The notes beneath the pieces are model-generated. The model saw only the letters and a list, made by a program, of their open reading frames with translations, ran no database searches and had not been told where the DNA came from. The translations under genes and the position numbers were made by a program. This document shows, in pieces, positions 40,044 to 47,846 of a stretch of DNA of 64,000 bases (positions are counted from its first letter, which is position 1; the number at the start of each line of letters is the position of its first letter). The stretch lies in contig DGUV01000045.1 in assembly GCA_002395775.1 (NCBI GenBank), positions 1-64,000 of the forward strand. Direction: 5' to 3'. Origin of the DNA: Prevotellaceae bacterium UBA4301 (GTDB lineage: Bacteria; Bacteroidota; Bacteroidia; Bacteroidales; Bacteroidaceae).

Positions 40044-40460
40044 ATGAAATCATACACAGACATAGAACAAAGCAAGAAACTTGCAGAGATACTGCCACTT
40101 GAGAGTGCAGATATGGCTTGGTGCAATAACTCTATAAAAGGGGTTAATTATACAGATAAATTCTCCGCTAATCTTTACACCGTAAAAGAAATGCAAGACG
40201 TATTTAACGAAGCACTCCACGGATGGGATAAATATTGGGAACTTATTCCTTGTTGGAGTCTTGTGACATTGTTTAGTTTAATTAAAGATAAATGTGGATA
40301 TTTTGAATTTGTTTATCTCAAACGAACCTCTGATGGTAGGGCGAATCTGTTGGAAGATGTTTATAGACTTTCAACCGATATATATGATGTGTATAATAAA
40401 GAAGCAGTTGATGCTTGCTACGAAATAATATTAAAGTTGCATGAACTAAACTTATTGTAA
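40044..40460 (+). CDS. Hypothetical protein, 138 aa
   Basis: AT-rich gene. Soluble helical protein with aromatic residues; no recognised domain. Confidence 0.6.
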   Translation: MKSYTDIEQSKKLAEILPLESADMAWCNNSIKGVNYTDKFSANLYTVKEMQDVFNEALHGWDKYWELIPCWSLVTLFSLIKDKCGYFEFVYLKRTSDGRANLLEDVYRLSTDIYDVYNKEAVDACYEIILKLHELNLL

Positions 40461-40461
40461 T

Positions 40462-40722
40462 ATGGAACTTAAAGATTATACAGCCGAAGAGTTAAAAGCC
40501 GAACTCAAAAGAAGAACTGAAATCGCCAAGGCGCAGAAAGCGGAAGAAATGAAGACTGCGTTGCGGTGTAGGAATTGCAGGCATTGTGCTCCTAATCCCA
40601 AGTGGCCCATCCAGTACCAGTGTATGGTAAGGACATGGGGCAAGAAATACCCTCGGCACTATTGTGTGAACCTTTCTAATAAAGCATGTGATAAATTTGA
40701 ACGAAAGGATAATAAACTATGA
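40462..40722 (+). CDS. Small zinc-binding-type protein, 86 aa
   Basis: An N-terminal helix of the SAP-like sort (LKDYTAEELKAELKRR, about 2-18) is followed by a Cys cluster (CRNCRHC, QCMV, YCVN, ACDKF). This small Cys-rich family also appears at 16264. Could bind nucleic acid. Confidence 0.65.
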   Translation: MELKDYTAEELKAELKRRTEIAKAQKAEEMKTALRCRNCRHCAPNPKWPIQYQCMVRTWGKKYPRHYCVNLSNKACDKFERKDNKL

Positions 40723-40773
40723 CTATTGTACTTTGAGGCGCAAAAGTAAAATAACTAAAATCTTATTGTAACT

Positions 40774-42057
40774 ATGAATACAGAAGAAAAAGCAAGAGCC
40801 TATGATGAAGCTCTTGAAAGGGCCAGGGAGGCAAAGCAGAATACCGAAAGTGCCGTCACAATAGGTGTACTTGAGGAGGTATTTCCCCAGCTTGCCGAGG
40901 ACTATGATGAAAGGATAAGGAAAAACATCAAGATTGCTCTTATGAGTGTGGAAGAAGAACTTGCAGACTTTTATTATACACACCACACTTCGCAAGAAGA
41001 ACTTCTCACTTGGCTTGAAAAGCAAGGTGAACCGAAATCCTACTGGAAACCAACTAAGGAACAATACGAAGCCTTAGATTATGCCTATAATAGTTGCTCC
41101 GATACTGAAAAAGGTAACTATTATGAAGGTGTTTTGGAGACCTTGATAGAAGATTTGCATAGGTTTGAAAAGCAAGGTAATCCTGCTGATAAGGTCGAGC
41201 CAAAGTTCCATGTAGGTGATTGGATTATATCGAACAAAGCTCACGAAGATTATCGTGTTTGTAAAATTACTGATATTAAGAATGGCTATTATACAATCGA
41301 GTCTATATATGGATATAAAGGCTATAATCACTTCAATGTGTTTGAGGAATCCTATAGACTTTGGTCTATCGAAGACGCAAAGGTTGGCGATGTGCTTGTT
41401 TATGAAGATGAAATTTCACTATATAAGCACGATATAAAGAATTGCACTAAACAAGAAACAACCTTTGGCGGTTTTGTTTATTATTGTTGCTATGATGGTA
41501 AAAGATTTATAACGGATAGTCTTTATTCCCTAACAGAACAAGATAAAATGGATATTCATCCAGCCACTAAAGAACAGCGTGAACTTCTATTCTCAAAGAT
41601 GAAGGAATCAGGATATGAATGGGATGCAAAGGAGTCGAAGAAAATTGTAGAAAAACATTCTTGGAAACCTGGTGACATTGTTAGACTCAAAGATGACAAT
41701 GGAAAGAGATGGCAGATAGCAAAAGCAGCTGACCCTGAAAATTATGAAGAATGGTTTATTTCCGAAATACGAGAGAGTGGTATTGCAGGAGGTTGGGTTT
41801 CAACCTATATACTCGATACTGATTATGTGTTTGTAGAAAATCCCGCAGATGATGCAGCACTACTTGTAAAGAAAGAGTTCGAGAAGGTTAAAAGTGCTGT
41901 AAGTGACTGTAAAGAGGAAACAAGTTGGAGTGAAGAGGACGATAGGACACTGGGCTATCTATTGGCCGTACTTGAAGACGGCATCCCGACCGACTCCGGT
42001 AAGATGGGAAAGATTGTCGATTGGCTAAGAACACTTAAACAAAGAATAGGAGGATAG
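40774..42057 (+). CDS. Repeat-type Bacteroidales phage protein, 427 aa
   Basis: Contains the modular phrases of a large Bacteroidales phage family: LLTWLEKQGEPKSYWKPT, LEDLHRFEKQGN and, at the end, WSEEDDRTLGYLLAVLEDG with WLRTLKQR. Between them are two small beta-rich domains (about 148-250 and 290-370, each opening with a WKPGD/FHVGDW strand). Role unknown; the family is variable and modular. Confidence 0.65.
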   Translation: MNTEEKARAYDEALERAREAKQNTESAVTIGVLEEVFPQLAEDYDERIRKNIKIALMSVEEELADFYYTHHTSQEELLTWLEKQGEPKSYWKPTKEQYEALDYAYNSCSDTEKGNYYEGVLETLIEDLHRFEKQGNPADKVEPKFHVGDWIISNKAHEDYRVCKITDIKNGYYTIESIYGYKGYNHFNVFEESYRLWSIEDAKVGDVLVYEDEISLYKHDIKNCTKQETTFGGFVYYCCYDGKRFITDSLYSLTEQDKMDIHPATKEQRELLFSKMKESGYEWDAKESKKIVEKHSWKPGDIVRLKDDNGKRWQIAKAADPENYEEWFISEIRESGIAGGWVSTYILDTDYVFVENPADDAALLVKKEFEKVKSAVSDCKEETSWSEEDDRTLGYLLAVLEDGIPTDSGKMGKIVDWLRTLKQRIGG

Positions 42058-42061
42058 AATT

Positions 42062-42202
42062 ATGGATTACACTTTAGTACAATACGCATGTGACAACTGT
42101 GGCGCACTGACGGAAGTGTTAGACCCAGACCAGCCATTACCAAAAGGATGGACGTATGGCAATGGCCTTCACGTTCATTATTGCCCAAAATGTTCAAAAT
42201 AA
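42062..42202 (+). CDS. Zinc-ribbon microprotein, 46 aa
   Basis: ATTATGG start. CDNCG near residue 10 and YCPKCSK at the end form a CxxC...CxxC zinc ribbon spanning the protein. Likely a nucleic acid- or protein-binding module. Confidence 0.6.
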   Translation: MDYTLVQYACDNCGALTEVLDPDQPLPKGWTYGNGLHVHYCPKCSK

Positions 42203-42209
42203 AAGAATT

Positions 42210-42449
42210 ATGATGACAAAAAGGGATAACAGTATTTATGCTGCCGCAAGAAAGCATAGCAGTAATTGTGACGGCAGAACGTCTTTTATGTGTGGCGCAA
42301 GATGGGCGGATAAACACCCAAACGCTGTGAGTATGGCTTATCTTCAAAGTTGGTATCAGGCTTCAGTTGACGAAACCAAAGAGCCAATCTGGACTGATAA
42401 GCATATAGAAGAATTGTTTAACGATTTTTACTTAATACCTAAAGCATAA
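42210..42449 (+). CDS. Hypothetical protein, 79 aa
   Basis: The ATG pair at 42210 in ATTATG is preferred over upstream starts. Small helical protein with Trp/Tyr; unrecognised. Confidence 0.6.
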   Translation: MMTKRDNSIYAAARKHSSNCDGRTSFMCGARWADKHPNAVSMAYLQSWYQASVDETKEPIWTDKHIEELFNDFYLIPKA

Positions 42450-42453
42450 AGTT

Positions 42454-42897
42454 ATGGAAGCAAAAGATTTAATGATTGGGGATTGGGTGTGTTATAGCAG
42501 GCCTAACAACTACTGCACAAAGGTAGAAGGAATCAATCGTACATCAGATGGTGAGTTGGATTATATAAGATGTCATCGTGACCCTAATGATAGGCTTAGT
42601 GAGAAACAAAGATATGAAGATTTTGCCTTAGATATTCTTAGCTTTATTCCCCTCACTCCAGAGATTCTTGAAAAGAACGGTTGGGTTTACAACAACGAAG
42701 ATGAAAAGTTCTTTCCGCAAACGTGGGTTGGTGGTGGATTGATGCTTCAGGGTACAGACGATTGTGGCTATCGCATTGTTGTCACTTCTGACTATGACGA
42801 TGAAGATACCAATAACACTCCGTTTATTATCCTCTACGTCCACGAATTACAACACGCATTGAGGTTGCGTAGAATTAAAAAAGAAATAGTTTTATAA
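42454..42897 (+). CDS. Bacteroidales phage accessory protein, 147 aa
   Basis: Begins with a DLMIGDWVCY strand, has the phrase IPLTPEILEKNGW in the middle, and ends with YVHELQHALRL. These phrases are typical of a widespread accessory family in Bacteroidales prophages with no known function to me. Confidence 0.7.
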   Translation: MEAKDLMIGDWVCYSRPNNYCTKVEGINRTSDGELDYIRCHRDPNDRLSEKQRYEDFALDILSFIPLTPEILEKNGWVYNNEDEKFFPQTWVGGGLMLQGTDDCGYRIVVTSDYDDEDTNNTPFIILYVHELQHALRLRRIKKEIVL

Positions 42898-42900
42898 TTT

Positions 42901-43140
42901 ATGGATGCACCAGAGAAGATTTATTTTACTTCAGTTGAAGATGGTTTACATTATTATACAGAAGAAATACCATTTGAACGAGAATATATTGAATATACCC
43001 GTACCGATGCTTTTATTGAGAAGGTTTGTGATGCGTATTGTAAAGTTTGTGGACACTATCCTCATACAGTACCCATTCACATCTGTAGGCATGATTGCGA
43101 CTATTTTAGTAACTTCAAAAAGGCAATGAAAGGAAAATAA
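42901..43140 (+). CDS. Bacteroidales phage accessory protein, 79 aa
   Basis: Contains EYTRTDAFIEK, a phrase frequent in Bacteroidales prophage proteins, followed by a Cys/His group (CKVCGHYPHTVPIHICRHDC) that could bind zinc. Confidence 0.65.
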   Translation: MDAPEKIYFTSVEDGLHYYTEEIPFEREYIEYTRTDAFIEKVCDAYCKVCGHYPHTVPIHICRHDCDYFSNFKKAMKGK

Positions 43141-43144
43141 GAGT

Positions 43145-43585
43145 ATGGAAAAAGAAGTTAAAGATGTCACCCAAGTAATGATGGAGTACTATGGAGAAGA
43201 GCTTCCATTTAATGATGGAAGAACAAAATCCGCTTATTACTTCTTCTCTGCCGGTAGAGCTTTTGAACTTAAAAAGATAGAAGAGGAGCGGAAACAGCAC
43301 CTAACTGATTTGCTTGACGCCTACCAGAAAGGCAAGCGGAAGGCAGTAGAAGCGCAAATGGACGAAATTGGGAATCAGCTTGCCGCTAAAATATTTGAAT
43401 TAGGTGATAAGTTTCATTGGGGTTTCGGGCCAGGTATTGAAGAACACCAACCGACTCTCACGGAGCTGGACATCCTTAAGCGTCAGAGGGAAGTACTCAA
43501 TGAACTACTGCCCAAGTACACGGGTAAGACGTTAGACAACGTATTAGTAAACATTGAAGCGAGAATCAAGGAGGAGGAAAAATGA
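43145..43585 (+). CDS. Hypothetical helical protein, 146 aa
   Basis: Helical with a charged central coiled coil (about 38-70). The stop overlaps the next start (ATGA at 43582). Function unknown. Confidence 0.6.
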   Translation: MEKEVKDVTQVMMEYYGEELPFNDGRTKSAYYFFSAGRAFELKKIEEERKQHLTDLLDAYQKGKRKAVEAQMDEIGNQLAAKIFELGDKFHWGFGPGIEEHQPTLTELDILKRQREVLNELLPKYTGKTLDNVLVNIEARIKEEEK

Positions 43586-43863
43586 AGTTACAACATTTAT
43601 CCCGGATAGAGATAGCCGTTCGTTGTATCCTCGTGGTGATTGCATTACCATTCGCCCTTGTATGCCATCTATGTCGTCTAATCTCGCGTCCCTTTGAATT
43701 TGTGGTAGATAAAATAGCAATATTTGCCTGGTGGATAGGCAATAGCTTGCTAAAACAATCCGACGAGGTAAGGAATGGCAGTGTGAGAAATGAGTATGGT
43801 ATAAGAAGATATACTGCCTCATTTGCGTGGAAGGAATTAAAACGAGGAGTAAACTTAAAATAA
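43582..43863 (+). CDS. Small membrane protein, 93 aa
   Basis: Two hydrophobic stretches (about 9-32 and 43-56) and a basic C-terminus. Coupled to the previous gene. Unknown function. Confidence 0.6.
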   Translation: MKLQHLSRIEIAVRCILVVIALPFALVCHLCRLISRPFEFVVDKIAIFAWWIGNSLLKQSDEVRNGSVRNEYGIRRYTASFAWKELKRGVNLK

Positions 43864-43872
43864 AATGGAACT

Positions 43873-44331
43873 ATGAAGTATATTGATTCAGAGAAAATAA
43901 CAGCCAAGATTGATGGAATCATCGACGGGCTAAAACGTAACTGCACCCCCGACCCAATGGGCACGACAGAAGAATGCCTGGTTGCTGCCGAGATTGAGGC
44001 ACTGGAGCTTGTAAAGAGTGCCATCGAAGAGATGAAGCAGGAAGAACCGACACCTCCGGGCATCGAAGAGGAAAGTCAGAGGAAAGGCTGGCTCGACTAC
44101 GGACTAATGATGAGCGAGATTGGATTGCACCGATACAATGCGATACACCGCATCAAGGCGCACAAGGAAGAGTTCGACCCTCTCACCATTCCAAACCTCT
44201 ATCATGTCGCAGAATATTATAAGGCTGTTGGCGAAGAGGTGGTCTGCTGCTGTTTGCAAGCATACGGCAAGGATTTTATCTTCACACAGGATGAAGTCAA
44301 GGAAATCATAGATAAGGAGGGCAAGCAATGA
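43873..44331 (+). CDS. Hypothetical protein, 152 aa
   Basis: An N-terminal helical segment (IDSEKITAKIDGIIDGLKRN) of a type recurring in Bacteroidales phage proteins, then a Glu/Pro linker and a helical domain with a CCC run near 124-126. GC content rises again here. Confidence 0.6.
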   Translation: MKYIDSEKITAKIDGIIDGLKRNCTPDPMGTTEECLVAAEIEALELVKSAIEEMKQEEPTPPGIEEESQRKGWLDYGLMMSEIGLHRYNAIHRIKAHKEEFDPLTIPNLYHVAEYYKAVGEEVVCCCLQAYGKDFIFTQDEVKEIIDKEGKQ

Positions 44332-44492
44332 CTGCCAAGACCTTTGAGCAGGAATGCAGGGTGGGCCGCTTTGCCTTCGATCCCAACCGCTCGTTTGAGC
44401 AGCGGTGCGAGATAGTGAGGCGCACAGCCATCGCCACCGACATGACCTACGAAGAAAGACTGGCAGCACAACGCCGCCGGTATGGACTATAA
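44328..44492 (+). CDS. Hypothetical basic protein with strong Shine-Dalgarno, 54 aa
   Basis: AAGGAGGG at 44314-44321 lies 6 nt before the ATG, which overlaps the previous stop (ATGA). Small, Arg-rich, helical. One of the very few genes here with a classical ribosome-binding site. Confidence 0.6.
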   Translation: MTAKTFEQECRVGRFAFDPNRSFEQRCEIVRRTAIATDMTYEERLAAQRRRYGL

Positions 44493-44513
44493 CAATTAAA
44501 ACATCAAGGAACT

Positions 44514-44912
44514 ATGACAATTAATTACGAAAACATTCATCAAGCCATCGCAGCACTAAACCAGTGCGTGAAAGAGAACGAGAACAAGCAGACGGACACG
44601 GGAGCCATCAGAGTGAGCGACCTTTGCGCAGATGTGTCCTACTTCTTATGCAAGGTTAGACAAGATTATAAATATTGGCAAGAGACGAAGGACGGGAAGA
44701 TGCACGTCTATGTTTTCAACAACAGCAACGACGAAATCATTGCCGACCTTTGGACGTGCAGCGTGCCCGATGTTGACGAGCGCATTGTGATATGGAAAGA
44801 TGGCGCACACCATCACTATGAGGTGGTACATCGCATCTATGGTGCCAATGCTGAAGAAAAGGTCGGAACGTGGAATATCTATGTCAACCCATTAAAGAAA
44901 CCAAAGAAATGA
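44514..44912 (+). CDS. Hypothetical protein, 132 aa
   Basis: AACTATG start. N-terminal helices then a beta domain with His pairs (DGAHHHYEVVHRIYG). Stop overlaps the next start (ATGA at 44909). Confidence 0.65.
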   Translation: MTINYENIHQAIAALNQCVKENENKQTDTGAIRVSDLCADVSYFLCKVRQDYKYWQETKDGKMHVYVFNNSNDEIIADLWTCSVPDVDERIVIWKDGAHHHYEVVHRIYGANAEEKVGTWNIYVNPLKKPKK

Positions 44913-45358
44913 AAATCGAAATTGACTACAACGGAGCCTTTGCCGTGTGCCGAATTGAACCGATGGAAGAGCCGGGCAAGATGGTGAACTTCAACGAAGC
45001 CGACACCAAGAGTCAGACCTATGCACTCAGCGCATTTCAGACTATCAAGGAACATTGGCAACGCGAGCAACGGCTGGCACGATTCAAGAACCTGCCCGTG
45101 ATACACGTCAAGCGAGAGATTGAAGTTCATATCAATAATTTCAACCAACTTCAGGAATTGGCGAAAGAAGGTGTCATCGCTGAATGGTCGTTTGATATGT
45201 CGCGGACTCCTACACTCAGCGTGAAGATGTCAGACAACCACACCATCGTCGAAGATAACGGCTGGCTCATTCAAGACACCGAAGGCCGTTGGTGGGGCAT
45301 GGATAACGGCTACCACCGTATGCTGGAGGAATATCAGAAAATCGTCATCGAGCGGTAG
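44909..45358 (+). CDS. Hypothetical protein, 149 aa
   Basis: The start at 44909 is set by the ATGA overlap with the upstream stop. Mixed alpha/beta with Trp-rich end. Unrecognised. Confidence 0.6.
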   Translation: MKIEIDYNGAFAVCRIEPMEEPGKMVNFNEADTKSQTYALSAFQTIKEHWQREQRLARFKNLPVIHVKREIEVHINNFNQLQELAKEGVIAEWSFDMSRTPTLSVKMSDNHTIVEDNGWLIQDTEGRWWGMDNGYHRMLEEYQKIVIER

Positions 45359-45370
45359 CCAAATTCTTCA

Positions 45371-45420
45371 CTCTTCACTCTTTTAATTCGTGCCCATTCG
45401 TGGCGATTCGTGTTAAAACA
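45371..45420. repeat. ATTCGTG-type intergenic repeat
   Basis: TTAATTCGTGCCCATTCGTGGCGATTCGTG, three ATTCGTG units. The inverted form (CACGAATT) occurs twice in the leader of the gene at 36970 (about 36941-36967). This string type is widespread in Bacteroidales intergenic DNA. Confidence 0.65.
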
Positions 45421-45435
45421 AAAAATCAAGGAACT

Positions 45436-45732
45436 ATGAGCGAGAAAGAAAAAGACAATCTGCTGAAAGACGCAGTAGCCGCCATTGGCGTAATCAAGGC
45501 ACAATTTGATGCTGAAGTCATCAGGGACTACGAGGTACTGCCACTTGTGAACATGAACACGGGCGAAGATATAGGCTTCGGGGTTAAATTGCAACTAAGT
45601 ACCCGATATGACTACGATGAGGAATTGCTGACCGAGTGGAAGAGGTTGCTGAAGGCTGACGATTGGTATGTCAGCGTGAAATGGAATCGGTTTCACATCA
45701 CATTCAAGTTGAGATATAAGAAGGAGAAATAA
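45436..45732 (+). CDS. Hypothetical protein, 98 aa
   Basis: AACTATG start after the ATTCGTG repeat. Helix (KDAVAAIGVIKAQFDAEVIRD) then beta strands. Unknown function. Confidence 0.6.
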   Translation: MSEKEKDNLLKDAVAAIGVIKAQFDAEVIRDYEVLPLVNMNTGEDIGFGVKLQLSTRYDYDEELLTEWKRLLKADDWYVSVKWNRFHITFKLRYKKEK

Positions 45733-45751
45733 CAATAACAACCACTAAACT

Positions 45752-46090
45752 ATGAACGACTTCAAACCAATATGTATGACAGAGGAGTTCTGGGCTAACA
45801 GCCAATTCTCCATTGCCCGTTATTATGGGCAAATCAAGGTGGGCGGCCACCGTTATGTAATCGTGAACAAAGAAGGCAAGGACATATTCCAATGCTCCAT
45901 TGAGGCTGAGAAGGCAGGGCGCGACAAAGCCATTGAACCTGGAGAACCCTGCGACCTTTGCCGTGAGGACTTTGTAAAGTATTACCGTAAGCTGGGACGT
46001 GACAAATTCCTGGCGGTGCTGTATAGTCACCCTCACGCAGATGATAAAGAGCTTAAAGTTATCTATGAGCAGGCGATAAAAACAAAATAA
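45752..46090 (+). CDS. Hypothetical protein, 112 aa
   Basis: Beta-rich N-terminus, a CDLC pair near residue 67, helical end. AACTATG start. Unrecognised; the Cys pair may bind metal. Confidence 0.6.
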   Translation: MNDFKPICMTEEFWANSQFSIARYYGQIKVGGHRYVIVNKEGKDIFQCSIEAEKAGRDKAIEPGEPCDLCREDFVKYYRKLGRDKFLAVLYSHPHADDKELKVIYEQAIKTK

Positions 46091-46135
46091 ACGTAAAAAA
46101 TATGGTGAATAAATGCACCATAAAAATTGTAAGTT

Positions 46136-46330
46136 ATGAATGAACTACAAACACAAATGTTGAGAGAGTTGGCAATTAGTTACATCAACGGATGGCTTAA
46201 AGATGTTCCCTTCAAGGTTGAGCACAAGGTGACAAAGAAGCCCGCAAACGTGAAGGTGATAATCGAAGTGTCGAAGGAACAAATGGACGAAATGATTAAG
46301 GCTGGGTTAAAGACGGATATGGCATTATGA
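46136..46330 (+). CDS. Hypothetical protein, 64 aa
   Basis: Helix-strand-helix small protein with Lys-rich middle. The stop overlaps the next start (ATGA at 46327). Confidence 0.55.
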   Translation: MNELQTQMLRELAISYINGWLKDVPFKVEHKVTKKPANVKVIIEVSKEQMDEMIKAGLKTDMAL

Positions 46331-46617
46331 GCAGAAAGAAACTATCCGATATGACCCCCATCGAGCGCGTTGACCAGCGCATGAAAGGAATGTCTTGGGA
46401 GGAGGCAGAAGACGTAGGCGTGGAAATACTTGCACGATGCCTATCTTTCCATGTGCATGTGCGCGAAGATGGGGAGGAATACATCGACAATCTTCTAAAA
46501 CGCATTTTCGGACGCGCTATAAAATGGACGGAAGAACATAGTTATACACTCGCTATGGCGAGGGTTGGACTGAAATTAAAAACGATAAAGGAGGCAAAAA
46601 TTAATGAGAATAAATAA
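46327..46617 (+). CDS. Hypothetical protein, 96 aa
   Basis: Start set by the ATGA overlap. Helical protein with a SDMTPIERVDQRMKGMSWEEA opening. Unknown. Confidence 0.55.
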   Translation: MSRKKLSDMTPIERVDQRMKGMSWEEAEDVGVEILARCLSFHVHVREDGEEYIDNLLKRIFGRAIKWTEEHSYTLAMARVGLKLKTIKEAKINENK

Positions 46618-46628
46618 TTAAAGTAACT

Positions 46629-46883
46629 ATGGCAGCAACAGATTACATCATCGTGACGGGATTCGCCAATGCCTATCTCGCCAAGAAAAAGAAACCCACC
46701 AAGCACGGCCATCAGACCATGAGCCAAGACCGCCGACCTATCACCGAGGGCGAAATGATTGGACTCTCTGAGTTTTATCTGCGCAACTATTGTGACGAAC
46801 ACAACACCGACACCGTGGTAATCACCGACGGCGACAAGCCCATCTTCAAGATGGTGCTGATAGATAAAGGCAAGGAGGACTGA
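46629..46883 (+). CDS. Hypothetical protein, 84 aa
   Basis: AACTATGG start. Short alpha/beta protein; the central TITEGEMIGLSEFYLRNYC part looks like a helix of a compact fold. Followed after 3 nt by the zinc-ribbon gene. Confidence 0.6.
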   Translation: MAATDYIIVTGFANAYLAKKKKPTKHGHQTMSQDRRPITEGEMIGLSEFYLRNYCDEHNTDTVVITDGDKPIFKMVLIDKGKED

Positions 46884-46886
46884 CGT

Positions 46887-47084
46887 ATGAAAGCCTCGGA
46901 ATGCAAATGCTGCAAATGTGGCGCACAGGCAGTGGCCTTTTGGCCCGTCATCGACCCCGACATCCCCAGCCACCCCTACTGCCGCAAATGCTTAGACAGG
47001 GAGAAACTGAAAGCCATTACTACCATCTTCGGCGTCAAAGAAGGCAGAGACATCTTCGACGCATGGAATAATAAAAAACAATAA
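46887..47084 (+). CDS. Zinc-ribbon protein, 65 aa
   Basis: CKCCKCG (about 6-12) and YCRKC (about 32-36) give a treble-clef or ribbon-type zinc site; helical end. Nucleic-acid or protein binding likely. Confidence 0.65.
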   Translation: MKASECKCCKCGAQAVAFWPVIDPDIPSHPYCRKCLDREKLKAITTIFGVKEGRDIFDAWNNKKQ

Positions 47085-47097
47085 ATAATAAGGCGAT

Positions 47098-47790
47098 ATG
47101 AGACTAAAACACATTACATTCACTGGCGTAGATGCCCGTACCGACATCGAGCGACTGAAGAAGATTCAAGAGTGTTGGCCGTTGGCAGAGTTCGGCGTGC
47201 TGACGAGCTACCACTGGTATGAGAACGGCAACCGATATATCAATCCGCAGTTCCTTTGCAATCTGTGGGGACAGAGGCTGAACCTTGCTTTGCACGTATG
47301 CGGCCGTGCAGCTTCTGACGCAGCGGACGGGTATTGGTATAGACTCTGTAAGCATTTAAATTATTGCCTTGGACTGTTCAAACGCGTTCAACTGAACATA
47401 GCCAACCGGGCTGATATCCCGTATAGGCTTGCAAGCACGCCCTATAATCATACCGAGGTTATTATCCAGCAGAGAGGCATTCATGACATCGAATTTTATG
47501 AGCGAAGCAAGTGGGTGAATACATCTATCCTGCTTGATGCCTCTGGCGGACAGGGTATAAATACTCCCATTGAAATCCTCAAATGTGACGGTAAGGTTGG
47601 TTATGCCGGCGGCATCAACGCGGAGAACGTGGCCGACAAACTGCGCTACCTCTTTGAGAACGTCCGCCACGGTGAGTTCTGGATTGACATGGAGAGCGGC
47701 GTGCGCACCGACGACTGGCTGGACCTCGACAAGGTGGAGCGCGTGCTCCGCATCTGCGATGAAGTGATAAAGAAGTATAAGGAGGACTGA
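47098..47790 (+). CDS. TIM-barrel protein resembling phosphoribosylanthranilate isomerase (TrpF)
   Basis: 230 residues, the size of TrpF. Phrases match in order: KHITFTGVD at strand 1, LLDASGG (about 147-153, phosphate-binding region), GYAGGINAENV (about 168-178) and WIDMESGVRTDD (about 196-207), as in the GGL-PENV and DVSSGVE blocks of TrpF. The catalytic Cys expected after strand 1 is not in its usual place, so isomerase activity is doubtful. No other trp gene is near. Could be a repurposed barrel acting on a phosphoribosyl or nucleotide compound. Confidence 0.5.
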   Translation: MRLKHITFTGVDARTDIERLKKIQECWPLAEFGVLTSYHWYENGNRYINPQFLCNLWGQRLNLALHVCGRAASDAADGYWYRLCKHLNYCLGLFKRVQLNIANRADIPYRLASTPYNHTEVIIQQRGIHDIEFYERSKWVNTSILLDASGGQGINTPIEILKCDGKVGYAGGINAENVADKLRYLFENVRHGEFWIDMESGVRTDDWLDLDKVERVLRICDEVIKKYKED

Positions 47791-47846
47791 GAAAACAAAA
47801 GCAAAACAGCCAAAAACGCCAGTACAATTAAGTCTAAATTTTTAAC

